Assembly (NCBI GenBank): GCA_028692275.1
Contig: JAQUXR010000011.1
Location: 1-64,000 of the forward strand
Source: Frisingicoccus sp009929615
GTDB taxonomy: Bacteria > Bacillota > Clostridia > Lachnospirales > Lachnospiraceae
Length of the DNA: 64,000 nt
Direction: 5' to 3'
Shown: one piece after another, positions 24,087 through 32,458 of the stretch
How the letters are laid out: every line of letters begins with the position of its first letter
Numbering within the stretch: the first letter of the stretch is position 1
Program-made: the position numbers and the translations under genes
The notes under the pieces: model-generated
Told to the model about the DNA's origin: nothing
Seen by the model: the letters and a program-made list of their open reading frames with translations, nothing else
Databases searched by the model: none

Positions 24087-26477
24087 ATGAAGCGGGAAGT
24101 CCGGATTTCGGTTAGAAATCTGGTGGAATTCATTTTAAAAAATGGTGATATAGACCAACGTATGGGCGTTATGCAGGATGTGGACGCCATGCAGGCCGGA
24201 AGCCGGGCACATCGAAAGCTTCAGAAACAGGGCGGAAGCAATTATCAGGCCGAGGTTAGTCTGAAGCGCAAAGTTTCTATCGATGAGACTTTGGATATTC
24301 AGGTAGAGGGACGGGCGGATGGTATTATTTTAAACCCATTGAATGAAGAGACGGTGACGGTGGATGAAATCAAGGGGACGTTTACATCCTTGGAGAGTAT
24401 TGAAGAACCTGATATTCTTCATATCGCCCAGGCGGACTGTTATGCATGTATTTATGGAGAGCTTCATGGCTTGTCCGGGATTAAAGTGCGTATCACTTAC
24501 ATTCATTTGGAAACAGAAGAAATAAAAATCTTTGAATTTGAACGACAGAGGGAAGAGTTGGAATCCTGGTTTCAGGATTTGGTTTCAAGATACGCCAAAT
24601 GGGCCAAGTGGCAGATTGAATGGCAGGACCTGAGGGATATGACTATTGAAGAAATGGGCTTTCCTTTTGCTTATCGATTGAGCCAGAAGCGTATGATGAA
24701 CGGCGTACTGCGTTCGATTGATGAGGGAAAAAATATATTTATTCAGGCACCAACGGGAACAGGTAAGACTCTGGGGACACTTTTTCCGGCCATCAAAGCC
24801 ATGGGGGAAAAGAAGTGCGGACGGATATTTTATTTGACGGCAAAAACCATTGCCAGGACAGTGGCAGAGGAAACGGGGAAACTTCTTTCAGGGCAGGGGC
24901 TTCGTATGAAATTTGTTACTTTAACAGCGAAAGAGAAACTGTGTCCGATGGATGAATGTAGGTGTCAGCCTGAGTATTGTGAACGGGCGAAAGGTCATTT
25001 TGACCGGGTGAATGATGCTGTGTTTGACATGATTCACCGGGAAGACAGTATGGAACGGGAAAAAATTCTGTCTTATGCTGAACAGCATCAGGTCTGCCCT
25101 TTTGAATTTCAATTAGATGTTTCTCTTTGGTGTGATGTCATTATCTGCGATTACAATTATGTTTTTGACCCGGTTGTTTATCTGAAACGTTTTTTCACGG
25201 ATGCTTCACCCAATATGGTGTTTTTAGTTGATGAAGCCCATAATCTGGTGGAACGGGCCAGAGAGATGTACAGTGCTCAGTTATATCGAAGAGAATTTGA
25301 CAGTCTGCATCGTCAGTTAAAAACACTGCGGCCGAAACTGGCTAAGAAAGTCCATAAGTGCAGCCAGTTTTTTAAAGATTTTGAGGAAAGCAGAATGGCT
25401 GAAAGCGGTAGTTATTTAAAAGTGACAGAAGTGGGAAGCTTCGTGTTGAATCTCATGGGTATGGTGGGAGATATGGAAACTTATCTCAGAGAAGATATGG
25501 AAGCAGAACTCAGGGAAAAAGTGACAGAACTCTATTTTGAGGCCCGCCGCTTTGTTAATACCTATGATTTGATTGACGATAAGTATTTGATTTATACCGA
25601 AGGTGATTCGGGAGATACGATGGTAAAGATGTTCTGTGTAGACCCTTCAGGAAATCTGAGTGAACGGATAGGCATGAGTCGCAGCTGCATTTTCTTTTCA
25701 GCTACCCTCCTGCCGGTTCAGTATTATAAAGACCTGCTCAGTGCTCATCCGGAAGGAGATTACGAAATGTATGTAGACTCTCCTTTTTCTCCGGAAAAGC
25801 GTTTGATTTTTACGGCGGGTGATGTGAGCAGCCGATATTCGGCCAGAAACCAGGAACAGTACGAACGGATTGCAGATTACCTGAGTAAGATTATTAAAGG
25901 GCGGAACGGCAATTACATTGCATTTTTCCCATCCTATGCTTTTATGGCATCGGTTTTTGATATTTTCACCGAAAAAGAAATGATGAAGGCTGGCCGGGGA
26001 CTCAGGGTGTTTTGTCAGGAAAGCGGCATGGATGAAGAACAGAGACAGGCATTTCTCGATAACTTCAAAGAGGATGCCCATGAAACGGTTTTGGGCTTCT
26101 GCGTATTAGGCGGTATATTTTCAGAGGGGATTGATTTGAAAGCCGATCGGTTAATTGGAGCTATTATTGTAGGGACAGGGCTTCCGGGGATAGGAAGTGA
26201 CCGGGAGCTGTTGAAAGAATATTTTGATAAAACAAAAGGCAGGGGATTTGACTATGCCTATTTATATCCGGGAATGAACAAGGTTCTCCAAGCTGGAGGA
26301 AGGGTTATTCGTTCGGAAGAAGATACAGGAATCATAGCTCTGTTGGATGAAAGATTTAACTATTCGGGATATCAGCGTCTCTTTCCCAGAGAATGGTATC
26401 CCTTCCAGAAAGTAAATATGGATTCTGTGGAGAAAAAGATAGAAAAATTCTGGACAGAACAAATAAATCATCTATAA
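24087..26477 (+). CDS. PD-(D/E)XK nuclease fused to a DinG/XPD-type Fe-S DNA helicase
   Basis: A 796-aa superfamily 2 helicase. The N-terminal about 130 residues carry a nuclease-like core, GRADGII followed about 15 residues later by VDEIKGT, matching the D...ExK pattern. The helicase part has Walker A PTGTGKTLGTLFP, the DEAH box (FLVDEAHNLVERA), four cysteines between motifs (KLCPMDECRCQPEYCERA... and QVCPFE) expected to hold a 4Fe-4S cluster as in XPD, and motif VI QAGGRVIRS. ATG 24087 is preferred, GGGGAGG being about 11 nt upstream; ATG 24078 and TTG 24063 are too close to or before that site. A DNA repair role is likely. The hydrogenase operon begins 32 nt downstream. Confidence 0.88.
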   Translation: MKREVRISVRNLVEFILKNGDIDQRMGVMQDVDAMQAGSRAHRKLQKQGGSNYQAEVSLKRKVSIDETLDIQVEGRADGIILNPLNEETVTVDEIKGTFTSLESIEEPDILHIAQADCYACIYGELHGLSGIKVRITYIHLETEEIKIFEFERQREELESWFQDLVSRYAKWAKWQIEWQDLRDMTIEEMGFPFAYRLSQKRMMNGVLRSIDEGKNIFIQAPTGTGKTLGTLFPAIKAMGEKKCGRIFYLTAKTIARTVAEETGKLLSGQGLRMKFVTLTAKEKLCPMDECRCQPEYCERAKGHFDRVNDAVFDMIHREDSMEREKILSYAEQHQVCPFEFQLDVSLWCDVIICDYNYVFDPVVYLKRFFTDASPNMVFLVDEAHNLVERAREMYSAQLYRREFDSLHRQLKTLRPKLAKKVHKCSQFFKDFEESRMAESGSYLKVTEVGSFVLNLMGMVGDMETYLREDMEAELREKVTELYFEARRFVNTYDLIDDKYLIYTEGDSGDTMVKMFCVDPSGNLSERIGMSRSCIFFSATLLPVQYYKDLLSAHPEGDYEMYVDSPFSPEKRLIFTAGDVSSRYSARNQEQYERIADYLSKIIKGRNGNYIAFFPSYAFMASVFDIFTEKEMMKAGRGLRVFCQESGMDEEQRQAFLDNFKEDAHETVLGFCVLGGIFSEGIDLKADRLIGAIIVGTGLPGIGSDRELLKEYFDKTKGRGFDYAYLYPGMNKVLQAGGRVIRSEEDTGIIALLDERFNYSGYQRLFPREWYPFQKVNMDSVEKKIEKFWTEQINHL

Positions 26478-26509
26478 TAGGATTTAGAAAACACTAAGGA
26501 GGTTGTTTC

Positions 26510-26752
26510 ATGTTAATCACAATTTGTATTGGAAGCTCCTGTCATTTAAAGGGTTCCAGAAATGTTATTCAGGGACTTGAGCGGAAAATCAAGGAAGAAC
26601 AGTTATCTTCCAAGATAGAGTTAAACGGTTCTTTTTGCACAGGTGAGTGCGAAAAGGGCGTATGTGTAAAGATTGATGACGAATTATTTTCCGTTTCACC
26701 GGAAACTGTAGATACATTTTTCACCGAAGAGGTGCTCGGGAGGTTGAATTAG
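26510..26752 (+). CDS. 2Fe-2S ferredoxin-like protein, thioredoxin fold
   Basis: The 80-aa protein has the four cysteines of the thioredoxin-like 2Fe-2S family: Cys6 and Cys11 region (ICIGSSCHLKGS) and FCTGECEKGVCV. It resembles the small NuoE-like subunits linked to hydrogenases. It probably passes electrons to or from the adjacent sensory hydrogenase. ATG follows AAGGAGGTTGTTTC. The stop is immediately followed by the TTG start of the hydrogenase gene, so translation is coupled. Confidence 0.88.
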   Translation: MLITICIGSSCHLKGSRNVIQGLERKIKEEQLSSKIELNGSFCTGECEKGVCVKIDDELFSVSPETVDTFFTEEVLGRLN

Positions 26753-28480
26753 TTGGCGGCAATTGGATTTAAGACAGCGAAATGCAAGGACTGTTATAAA
26801 TGTGTCCGAATATGTCCAGTGAAAGCCATTCATACCAAGGATGAACATGCTCTCTACGTGGCAGATGAATGTGTATTATGTGGGCGGTGCCTGGAGGCCT
26901 GTCCTCAGGACGCGATTATCAGTATCAGTGATATACAAAAAGCAAAGGCTTTTATTCAGGAAGGCTGTAAAACTGTTGTTTCGCTGGATCCGGCATATCT
27001 GGGCGTATTTGGCGATACGGAAAATGGTACAGGACAGCTGAGAGAAGCATTATATCAGCTTGGTTTTTCCCACATAAGAGAAACGGCAGAAGGAGCAGTT
27101 CATGTGACGAAAGCCTATGAACGTCTTATCAAGGCTGGCGAGATGAATAACATTATCACTACGTCCTGTGCGGCAATTAATGATTTGGTAGAGCGATATT
27201 ATCCGGAGATGATTCCATATATGGCGCCGGTAGTTTCACCTATGATTGCTCATGGAATGATGTTGAAGGAAGAATTTGGGCCAGATGTGAAGGTTGTATA
27301 TATCGGCAGTTGTACGGCAAAAGGCAGAGAAGCTTTACGAGACCGATGCCGTGGAGAATTCATTGATGCGGTAATTGATTTTCAAGAACTTCGCAAGTGG
27401 CTTAAGGAAGCCGGAATTGATCCGGCACAATGTGAGCCAAGGCAGAGGCGCGGCAAAAATCCATTGATTAACGGTCTCTATGGTGTTAGTGGTGGGATAT
27501 TGTCATCTGTTGAAGCGGATAAAGGCTTTGGAAAATATGAGCAGCTTTATGTAGATGGTATTGACTCTGTGAAAGAGCTTTTTACCTGCATAGCAAATGG
27601 CGAAATTAATAATTGCTTTATAGAGGTGGCATCCTGTGTTGGCGGCTGTATTAATGGTCCGCTGGCTGGTGGTCAGGAAAGTGACCGGTTTAAGGCACGA
27701 ATTTATACAAATCAGAAGATTATCCGCGAGTTTCCGCAGGATATGGATAAGATGAAAGAAAGCATTATCCTGAGGAAAGATTTTCGTCAGTCTGCGCAGG
27801 CAGTGGCTATACCAACTGAGGAAGAGATTCAGGAAGCACTGCGTAAAGATGGTAAAGACTCCATTGAGAAACAGTTAAACTGCGGCGCTTGTGGATTTAA
27901 AACCTGTAGAGATAAAGCGATTGCTCTCTGCCAGCATAAGGAACAGCTGAATCTGTGTATTCCATATATGTATCAGCAGGCAAGATCCACGGCAGAGGTT
28001 ATTTTGTCTGTTACACCAAACCTGATTTTTACAGTGGATGAGCAGCTGCGTATTCAGGAGTTTAATAATGCGGCGGAGGTTATGTTTAATATATCTGCCG
28101 ATAAAGCCCACGGCATGTTTCTTGGGAACATTATTGACCCTGGAGATTTTGCATCGGTATTTCGCGATAAGCGAAGTATTATGAATAAAAAAGTGTCCTA
28201 TGAGAAATATGGGATGATTACGATGCAGAACATTATTTACATTCGTGAACAGAATTGCGCATTGGGAATTTTAAGAAATATTACCTCCGAAGAAAAGATA
28301 CGAAGACAACATGACCGGATGCGCATGGAGGCAATGGATATTGCCCAGAAAGTTATCGATAAACAGATGATGGTTGCCCAGGAGATTGCCGGGCTGTTGG
28401 GTGAAACGACAGCAGAGACAAAGGTGACTCTGACAAAGATGCGGGACAGCATTTTCTATGAGGGAGACGACAACCTATGA
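26753..28480 (+). CDS. Sensory-type [FeFe]-hydrogenase with PAS domain (group C)
   Basis: Predicted hydrogen sensor, not a bulk producer. The 575-aa protein has two N-terminal 4Fe-4S motifs (CKDCYKCVRIC and CVLCGRCLEAC), an H-cluster domain (about 70-340), a further Fe-S motif CGACGFKTC (about 377-385) with a later Cys, and a C-terminal PAS domain (about 410-520). The H-cluster cysteines are Cys139 (TTSCAAI), Cys187 (GSCTAKGRE), Cys295 and Cys299 (ASCVGGCINGP). The proton-relay cysteine of catalytic enzymes (TSCCP) is Ala here, as is typical of sensory forms. TTG 26753 follows GGGAGG by about 9 nt. Its end overlaps the SpoIIE phosphatase gene (ATGA), suggesting a phosphatase output. Confidence 0.9.
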   Translation: MAAIGFKTAKCKDCYKCVRICPVKAIHTKDEHALYVADECVLCGRCLEACPQDAIISISDIQKAKAFIQEGCKTVVSLDPAYLGVFGDTENGTGQLREALYQLGFSHIRETAEGAVHVTKAYERLIKAGEMNNIITTSCAAINDLVERYYPEMIPYMAPVVSPMIAHGMMLKEEFGPDVKVVYIGSCTAKGREALRDRCRGEFIDAVIDFQELRKWLKEAGIDPAQCEPRQRRGKNPLINGLYGVSGGILSSVEADKGFGKYEQLYVDGIDSVKELFTCIANGEINNCFIEVASCVGGCINGPLAGGQESDRFKARIYTNQKIIREFPQDMDKMKESIILRKDFRQSAQAVAIPTEEEIQEALRKDGKDSIEKQLNCGACGFKTCRDKAIALCQHKEQLNLCIPYMYQQARSTAEVILSVTPNLIFTVDEQLRIQEFNNAAEVMFNISADKAHGMFLGNIIDPGDFASVFRDKRSIMNKKVSYEKYGMITMQNIIYIREQNCALGILRNITSEEKIRRQHDRMRMEAMDIAQKVIDKQMMVAQEIAGLLGETTAETKVTLTKMRDSIFYEGDDNL

Positions 28481-29649
28481 ATATGAGTCTGGACATTGCA
28501 TGGAAAAGCCTGAATAAGAAAAAGGAAGAACTGTGCGGGGATACGGTTGAGATTATTAAAACTGAAGATTCAGATATTCTTTTACTCTCTGACGGTATGG
28601 GGAGCGGTGTCAAAGCAAATATTCTATCGACTTTGACGACAAAGATTATGGGTACGATGCTGAAGAATGGAGCGACGATTGAAGAATGCGTGACAACCAT
28701 AGCGAAGACACTGCCTGTTTGCCAGACGAGGCAGGTGGCTTATTCGACTTTTAGTATTCTCCAAATCTATAAAGACGGCAAGGCTTCACTGATTGAATAT
28801 GATAATCCGGGAGGCATTCTCATTCGAGATGGCCGCCATAAGGATGTTCCTTTCATTGTGCGTGAACTCGAGGGGAAAATCATCCGGGAATATCATTTTA
28901 ACGTCTGCTATGGGGATTATTATATTCTTATGAGTGACGGCGTTATCCATGCCGGAGTAGGGAAAAACAAAGGTTTCGGCTGGCCTCGCGGAGAAGTCGT
29001 TCGTTATGCGGAGCGCTATTGTTCGTCAGGGGTGTCAAGCTCACGTCTTATGTCTATGATAAGCAACCGGTGCAACGTTCTTTATGGTGGCGAGCCTGGA
29101 GACGACACTACGGTTATTACAATAAAAGTTACAGAACCTAAAACAGTGAATCTGTTTACGGGACCACCGGTGAATAAAGAGGATGATGAGCGTCTTATGC
29201 AAGCCTTTATGGAAACACCGGGACGAAAGATTATCTGTGGAGGAACATCGGCAACCATTGGTGCGAGATATTTAAATAAACCACTGAAAGCTTCGTTGAC
29301 CTATTATGATCCGGATATTCCGCCAACGGCAGAACTTGAAGGCATTGATATGGTAACAGAGGGCGTGTTAACACTGAACCGTACGGTGCAGATGCTCTCC
29401 GGATACAATGCAGGAAAAGTGGATGAACCATTTTTCAATCGGCTGTATGGGAAAGATGGAGCTGCCCAGCTTGGAAAGGTTCTTGTAGAAGAATGTACCC
29501 AGTTGAATCTTTTTGTCGGCAGGGCGTTAAATGAAACTTATCAGGCGGCATCCCTGCCCTTTGATTTAAGTATCAGACAGCGTCTGGTGGAACAGCTTAT
29601 AAAAGAATGTGAAAAGATGGGGAAAAGAGTTACCATTAAATATTATTAA
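28477..29649 (+). CDS. SpoIIE/PP2C-family serine phosphatase with an unknown C-terminal domain
   Basis: The 390-aa protein has a PP2C fold in the N-terminal about 225 residues with metal-binding motifs LLSDGMGSG (Asp39), LMSDGVIHAG and GDDTTVI (Asp209). The C-terminal about 155 residues, beginning near CGGTSATIGARYL (254-266), is a conserved-looking domain that I do not recognise. The start overlaps the hydrogenase stop by 4 nt, so the two proteins are made in step. It probably converts the redox or H2 state sensed by the PAS-hydrogenase into dephosphorylation of an unseen partner. No kinase or anti-sigma-factor antagonist gene is in the neighbourhood. Confidence 0.88.
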   Translation: MNMSLDIAWKSLNKKKEELCGDTVEIIKTEDSDILLLSDGMGSGVKANILSTLTTKIMGTMLKNGATIEECVTTIAKTLPVCQTRQVAYSTFSILQIYKDGKASLIEYDNPGGILIRDGRHKDVPFIVRELEGKIIREYHFNVCYGDYYILMSDGVIHAGVGKNKGFGWPRGEVVRYAERYCSSGVSSSRLMSMISNRCNVLYGGEPGDDTTVITIKVTEPKTVNLFTGPPVNKEDDERLMQAFMETPGRKIICGGTSATIGARYLNKPLKASLTYYDPDIPPTAELEGIDMVTEGVLTLNRTVQMLSGYNAGKVDEPFFNRLYGKDGAAQLGKVLVEECTQLNLFVGRALNETYQAASLPFDLSIRQRLVEQLIKECEKMGKRVTIKYY

Positions 29650-29674
29650 TGGCATTGCTGCAGAGGAGTAAAAA

Positions 29675-31132
29675 ATGAAAAGAACATTTGTAACGGATAT
29701 TAATGAAATTAAATATGAAGTGTACATGGAAGTGGCACGTATGGCTTTTGAAGGAAAGCTGAATGAGAGCCGGGAACAGATTCCTTATAATATCATTCCG
29801 GGAAATACACCTCAGTATCGCTGCTGCGTTTATAAAGAACGGGAGATTATCCGTCAGAGAGTGCGTCTTGCAGAAGGCCATACACCACTGCCGGGAGGAA
29901 ATATAAAAAATATTGTTCAGGTTCTTCCTGCGGCCTGTGAAGGCTGTCCGATTAACCGGTTCAGTGTAACGAATAACTGCCAGATGTGTCTGGCTAAAAA
30001 ATGTATGTCTGCCTGCAATTTTGGTGCGATTACTTTTGAAGGAGGAAGAGCCCATATTGACCCTAAGAAATGCAAAGAGTGTGGACGATGTGTGGAAGCC
30101 TGCCCTTATAATGCAATTGCAGATTTAATGCGTCCTTGTAAAAGGGCCTGCCCGGTAGATGCCATTTCCATGGATGAGGAAATGATTGTACAGATTGATG
30201 ATACCAAGTGTATCAGCTGTGGTCAGTGTGTGGTAGGCTGTCCTTTTGGTGCTATTTCAGACCGCTCCTTTATGGTGGATGTTATCCGCTTAATTAACAG
30301 TGGGGTTAAGGTCTATGCTATGGTTGCACCGGCTATTGAAGGACAGTTTGGAGCTGATGTATCTGTCGGAATGATTCGGGAAGCGGTTAAAGCCCTTGGA
30401 TTTGAGGATATGTTTGAAGTTTCATTGGGGGCTGACTTTGTTTCTAAAAATGAAGCCTTGGAATTAGAAGAGCGGGTGAAGGCTGGTGAAAAGATGACAA
30501 CGTCCTGTTGTCCGGCTTTTGTCAATATCATTAAAAAGCATTTTCCTGAGCTGGCGGATAAGATGTCTACAACGGTTTCACCGATGCAGGCGACAGCCCG
30601 TCTGATTAAAGCCATGTATCCGGAAGCTTTGTGCGTTTTTATCGGACCATGTATTGCTAAAAAGAGCGAAGTGATTGATTCGATTACCATGGGGGCTGCA
30701 GATTATGCACTTACCTATGAAGAACTGTACGCTATGATGGAAGCTAAGAGTGTAGACCCCTTGGATTATACGGGAGAGCTTCAGCAGGGAAGTAAATTTG
30801 GTAAGAATTATTCTGTATCCGGCGGTGTGACGGCAGCAGTTCTTGAAACCTTTAAAGAGCGAAATGAAGATGTTTCTGTCAAAGTTTATAAAGCAGATGG
30901 GGCAGCGGATTGTAAAAAAGCATTAATGCTTCTGAAAGCAGGACGGCTGACCGAAGACTTCATTGAAGGCATGGCCTGTGCCGGTGGATGTGTCAACGGA
31001 CCGGCAATGCTCAACCGGGAAAGAACTTTCATGAAAGATAGAAATGCGCAGATTAATCAGGCAGATGACCGGCAGATATTGTCTAACGTAGATACTTACG
31101 AAGAATATAATATCCGTATGCATCGAAATTAA
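29675..31132 (+). CDS. Monomeric [FeFe]-hydrogenase, group B
   Basis: A 485-aa hydrogenase with an N-terminal non-ferredoxin segment that includes CEGCPINRF and CQMCLAKKC, and further 4Fe-4S motifs CKECGRCVEAC and CISCGQCVVGC. The H-cluster domain ligands are Cys278 (TTSCCPAF), Cys326 (GPCIAKKSE), Cys435 and Cys439 (MACAGGCVNGP). Unlike the sensory protein upstream it retains the TSCCP proton-relay cysteine (Cys279), so it should be catalytic. Group B enzymes occur in fermentative anaerobes and their physiological direction is not settled. The gene is 25 nt after the phosphatase gene and is followed by a terminator. Confidence 0.9.
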   Translation: MKRTFVTDINEIKYEVYMEVARMAFEGKLNESREQIPYNIIPGNTPQYRCCVYKEREIIRQRVRLAEGHTPLPGGNIKNIVQVLPAACEGCPINRFSVTNNCQMCLAKKCMSACNFGAITFEGGRAHIDPKKCKECGRCVEACPYNAIADLMRPCKRACPVDAISMDEEMIVQIDDTKCISCGQCVVGCPFGAISDRSFMVDVIRLINSGVKVYAMVAPAIEGQFGADVSVGMIREAVKALGFEDMFEVSLGADFVSKNEALELEERVKAGEKMTTSCCPAFVNIIKKHFPELADKMSTTVSPMQATARLIKAMYPEALCVFIGPCIAKKSEVIDSITMGAADYALTYEELYAMMEAKSVDPLDYTGELQQGSKFGKNYSVSGGVTAAVLETFKERNEDVSVKVYKADGAADCKKALMLLKAGRLTEDFIEGMACAGGCVNGPAMLNRERTFMKDRNAQINQADDRQILSNVDTYEEYNIRMHRN

Positions 31133-31156
31133 ATGACAAAAGTTTTTATAAAAAAA

Positions 31157-31190
31157 GGCAGAAGACTATTGACCTCTTCTGCCTTTTCTG
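31157..31190 (+). terminator. Terminator after the hydrogenase operon
   Basis: GGCAGAAGA (31157-31165) pairs with TCTTCTGCC (31175-31183), then TTTT. Confidence 0.85.
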
Positions 31191-31203
31191 TTATTATCAT
31201 AAG

Positions 31204-31222
31204 AGTAACGATAATTGTTACT
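31204..31222 (+). promoter_or_regulatory. Fur/PerR-type palindrome before perR
   Basis: AGTAACGATAATTGTTACT is a 19-bp palindrome with 8 of 9 symmetric pairs, AT-rich core and PerR-box-like symmetry. It lies 28 nt before the perR start and is probably the site of autoregulation. Confidence 0.6.
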
Positions 31223-31249
31223 AATATTGATATAGGAAGGAGGACCTAC

Positions 31250-31657
31250 ATGGCAACACTTAAATATAGCCGTCAGCGCGAAGCAATTAAGAATTATCTT
31301 GTAGGCCGTCTGGACCATCCGACAGCGGATATGGTATATTCAGCTATCCGCGAAATCTATCCGAACATCAGTCTTGGAACCGTATACCGAAATTTGACTC
31401 TTTTGGCAAGTCAGGGAGAGATTATTAAGATTTCCTGTGGACAGAACAGTGACCGTTTTGATGGAAGGACGGAATTACATCACCATATTGTCTGCGAGAA
31501 ATGCGGTCAGGTTGAAGATTTATTTGGACTGAATGCACAGATGATAGATCAGATGGCAGCCGGAAATTATGATGGAGACATCTACGGACATCAGTTATAT
31601 TTCTATGGTAAATGTAAGAAATGTAAAGAAGAAGAAAAAAGTTTAAAAACGGGTTGA
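31250..31657 (+). CDS. perR: Fur-family regulator, PerR-like peroxide sensor
   Basis: The 135-aa product has the winged-helix region (YSRQREAIKNYLVGRLDHPTADMVYSAIREIYPNISLGTVYRNLTLL). The dimerisation domain has SDRFDG.TELHHHIVCEKCGQ and a C-terminal CKKC, the two CxxC pairs that hold structural zinc. His and Asp residues fit PerR-type regulatory metal coordination: His of LDHPTADM, the Asp of RFDG and the HHH. ATG 31250 follows GGAAGGAGGACCTAC; an in-frame ATG at 31133 lies before the upstream terminator. PerR rather than Fur is inferred from the rubrerythrin target next to it. Confidence 0.85.
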   Translation: MATLKYSRQREAIKNYLVGRLDHPTADMVYSAIREIYPNISLGTVYRNLTLLASQGEIIKISCGQNSDRFDGRTELHHHIVCEKCGQVEDLFGLNAQMIDQMAAGNYDGDIYGHQLYFYGKCKKCKEEEKSLKTG

Positions 31658-31705
31658 CAAACAAAACAAAGTAGTATATGATAATGATATCAGTAATGAT
31701 TATTA
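31654..31705 (+). promoter_or_regulatory. Rubrerythrin promoter with PerR-box-like operator
   Basis: TTGACA at 31654-31659 (overlapping the perR stop) and TATGAT at 31677-31682 are 17 bp apart. Immediately downstream, CAGTAATGATTATTA at 31691-31705 matches the Bacillus PerR box TTATAATNATTATAA at 10 of 14 fixed positions, and TGATAATGATATCA adds further symmetric AT-rich sequence. PerR occupancy here would block transcription. Confidence 0.7.
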
Positions 31706-31747
31706 ATATCAAAAAATAAAAAACAACTTTAAAAGGAGAGAATTAAA

Positions 31748-32290
31748 ATGAAAAAATTTGTATGTACAGTATGTGGTTATGTTCATGAAGGAGACGCAGC
31801 ACCAGAGGCATGTCCAGTATGTAAGGCACCAGCAAGTAAATTTAAAGAGCAGTCCGGTAACAGAGAATGGGCAGCAGAGCATGTTGTAGGCGTAGCTCAG
31901 GGCGCTCCAGAAGATATCATGATGGATTTAAGAGCAAACTTTGAAGGAGAATGTTCAGAAGTTGGTATGTACCTTGCTATGGCTCGTGTAGCTCATAGAG
32001 AAGGATATCCAGAAATCGGTTTATACTGGGAAAAAGCTGCTTATGAAGAAGCAGAACATGCTGCAAAATTTGCTGAATTATTAGGCGAAGTTATTACAGA
32101 CAGCACAAAGAAAAACCTTGAGATGAGAATTGATGCTGAAAACGGTGCTACAGCAGGTAAATTTGACCTTGCAAAACGTGCTAAAGCATTAAACCTTGAT
32201 GCAATTCATGATACAGTTCATGAAATGGCAAGAGATGAAGCTCGTCACGGAAAAGCATTTGAAGGATTATACAACAGATTCTTCAAATAA
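31748..32290 (+). CDS. rbr: Reverse rubrerythrin, NADH-linked peroxide reductase component
   Basis: The 180-aa protein has the rubredoxin domain at the N-terminus (CTVCGYVHEGDAAPEACPVCKAP) and the diiron ferritin-like domain behind it (ECSEVGMYLAMARVAHREGYPEIGLYWEKAAYEEAEHAAKF, later DEARHGKAFEG), the reverse of classical rubrerythrin. It reduces hydrogen peroxide, and in some clostridia O2, in the cytoplasm. ATG follows AAAGGAGAGAATTAAA. Codon usage is noticeably restricted, in line with high expression. PerR control is indicated by the upstream operator. Confidence 0.93.
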   Translation: MKKFVCTVCGYVHEGDAAPEACPVCKAPASKFKEQSGNREWAAEHVVGVAQGAPEDIMMDLRANFEGECSEVGMYLAMARVAHREGYPEIGLYWEKAAYEEAEHAAKFAELLGEVITDSTKKNLEMRIDAENGATAGKFDLAKRAKALNLDAIHDTVHEMARDEARHGKAFEGLYNRFFK

Positions 32291-32305
32291 GAATAAGATA
32301 CTTAC

Positions 32306-32340
32306 AGAAGACCGGGTGATATTCATCCGGTCTTCTTTTT
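32306..32340 (+). terminator. Terminator after rubrerythrin
   Basis: AGAAGACCGG (32306-32315) and CCGGTCTTCT (32327-32336) form a 10-bp stem ending in a T-run. Confidence 0.9.
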
Positions 32341-32391
32341 GCATATAAGATAGTTCTCCCATTTTATAAGAAATTCGTAAGAGTCCCTTCC

Positions 32392-32420
32392 TTGACGTAT
32401 CTGTTAAAATGACTTAGAAT
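32392..32420 (+). promoter_or_regulatory. Sigma-A promoter of metA
   Basis: TTGACG (32392-32397), 17-bp spacer, TAGAAT (32415-32420). The leader of about 30 nt is too short for a SAM riboswitch or T-box. Confidence 0.7.
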
Positions 32421-32458
32421 AAACTATAAAATCAATTAAGAGAACAGGAGGCAGCTTC

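Noticed and set aside
32340..32458. SAM riboswitch or T-box before metA
   Set aside because: The promoter leaves a leader of only about 30 nt and no conserved element was seen.
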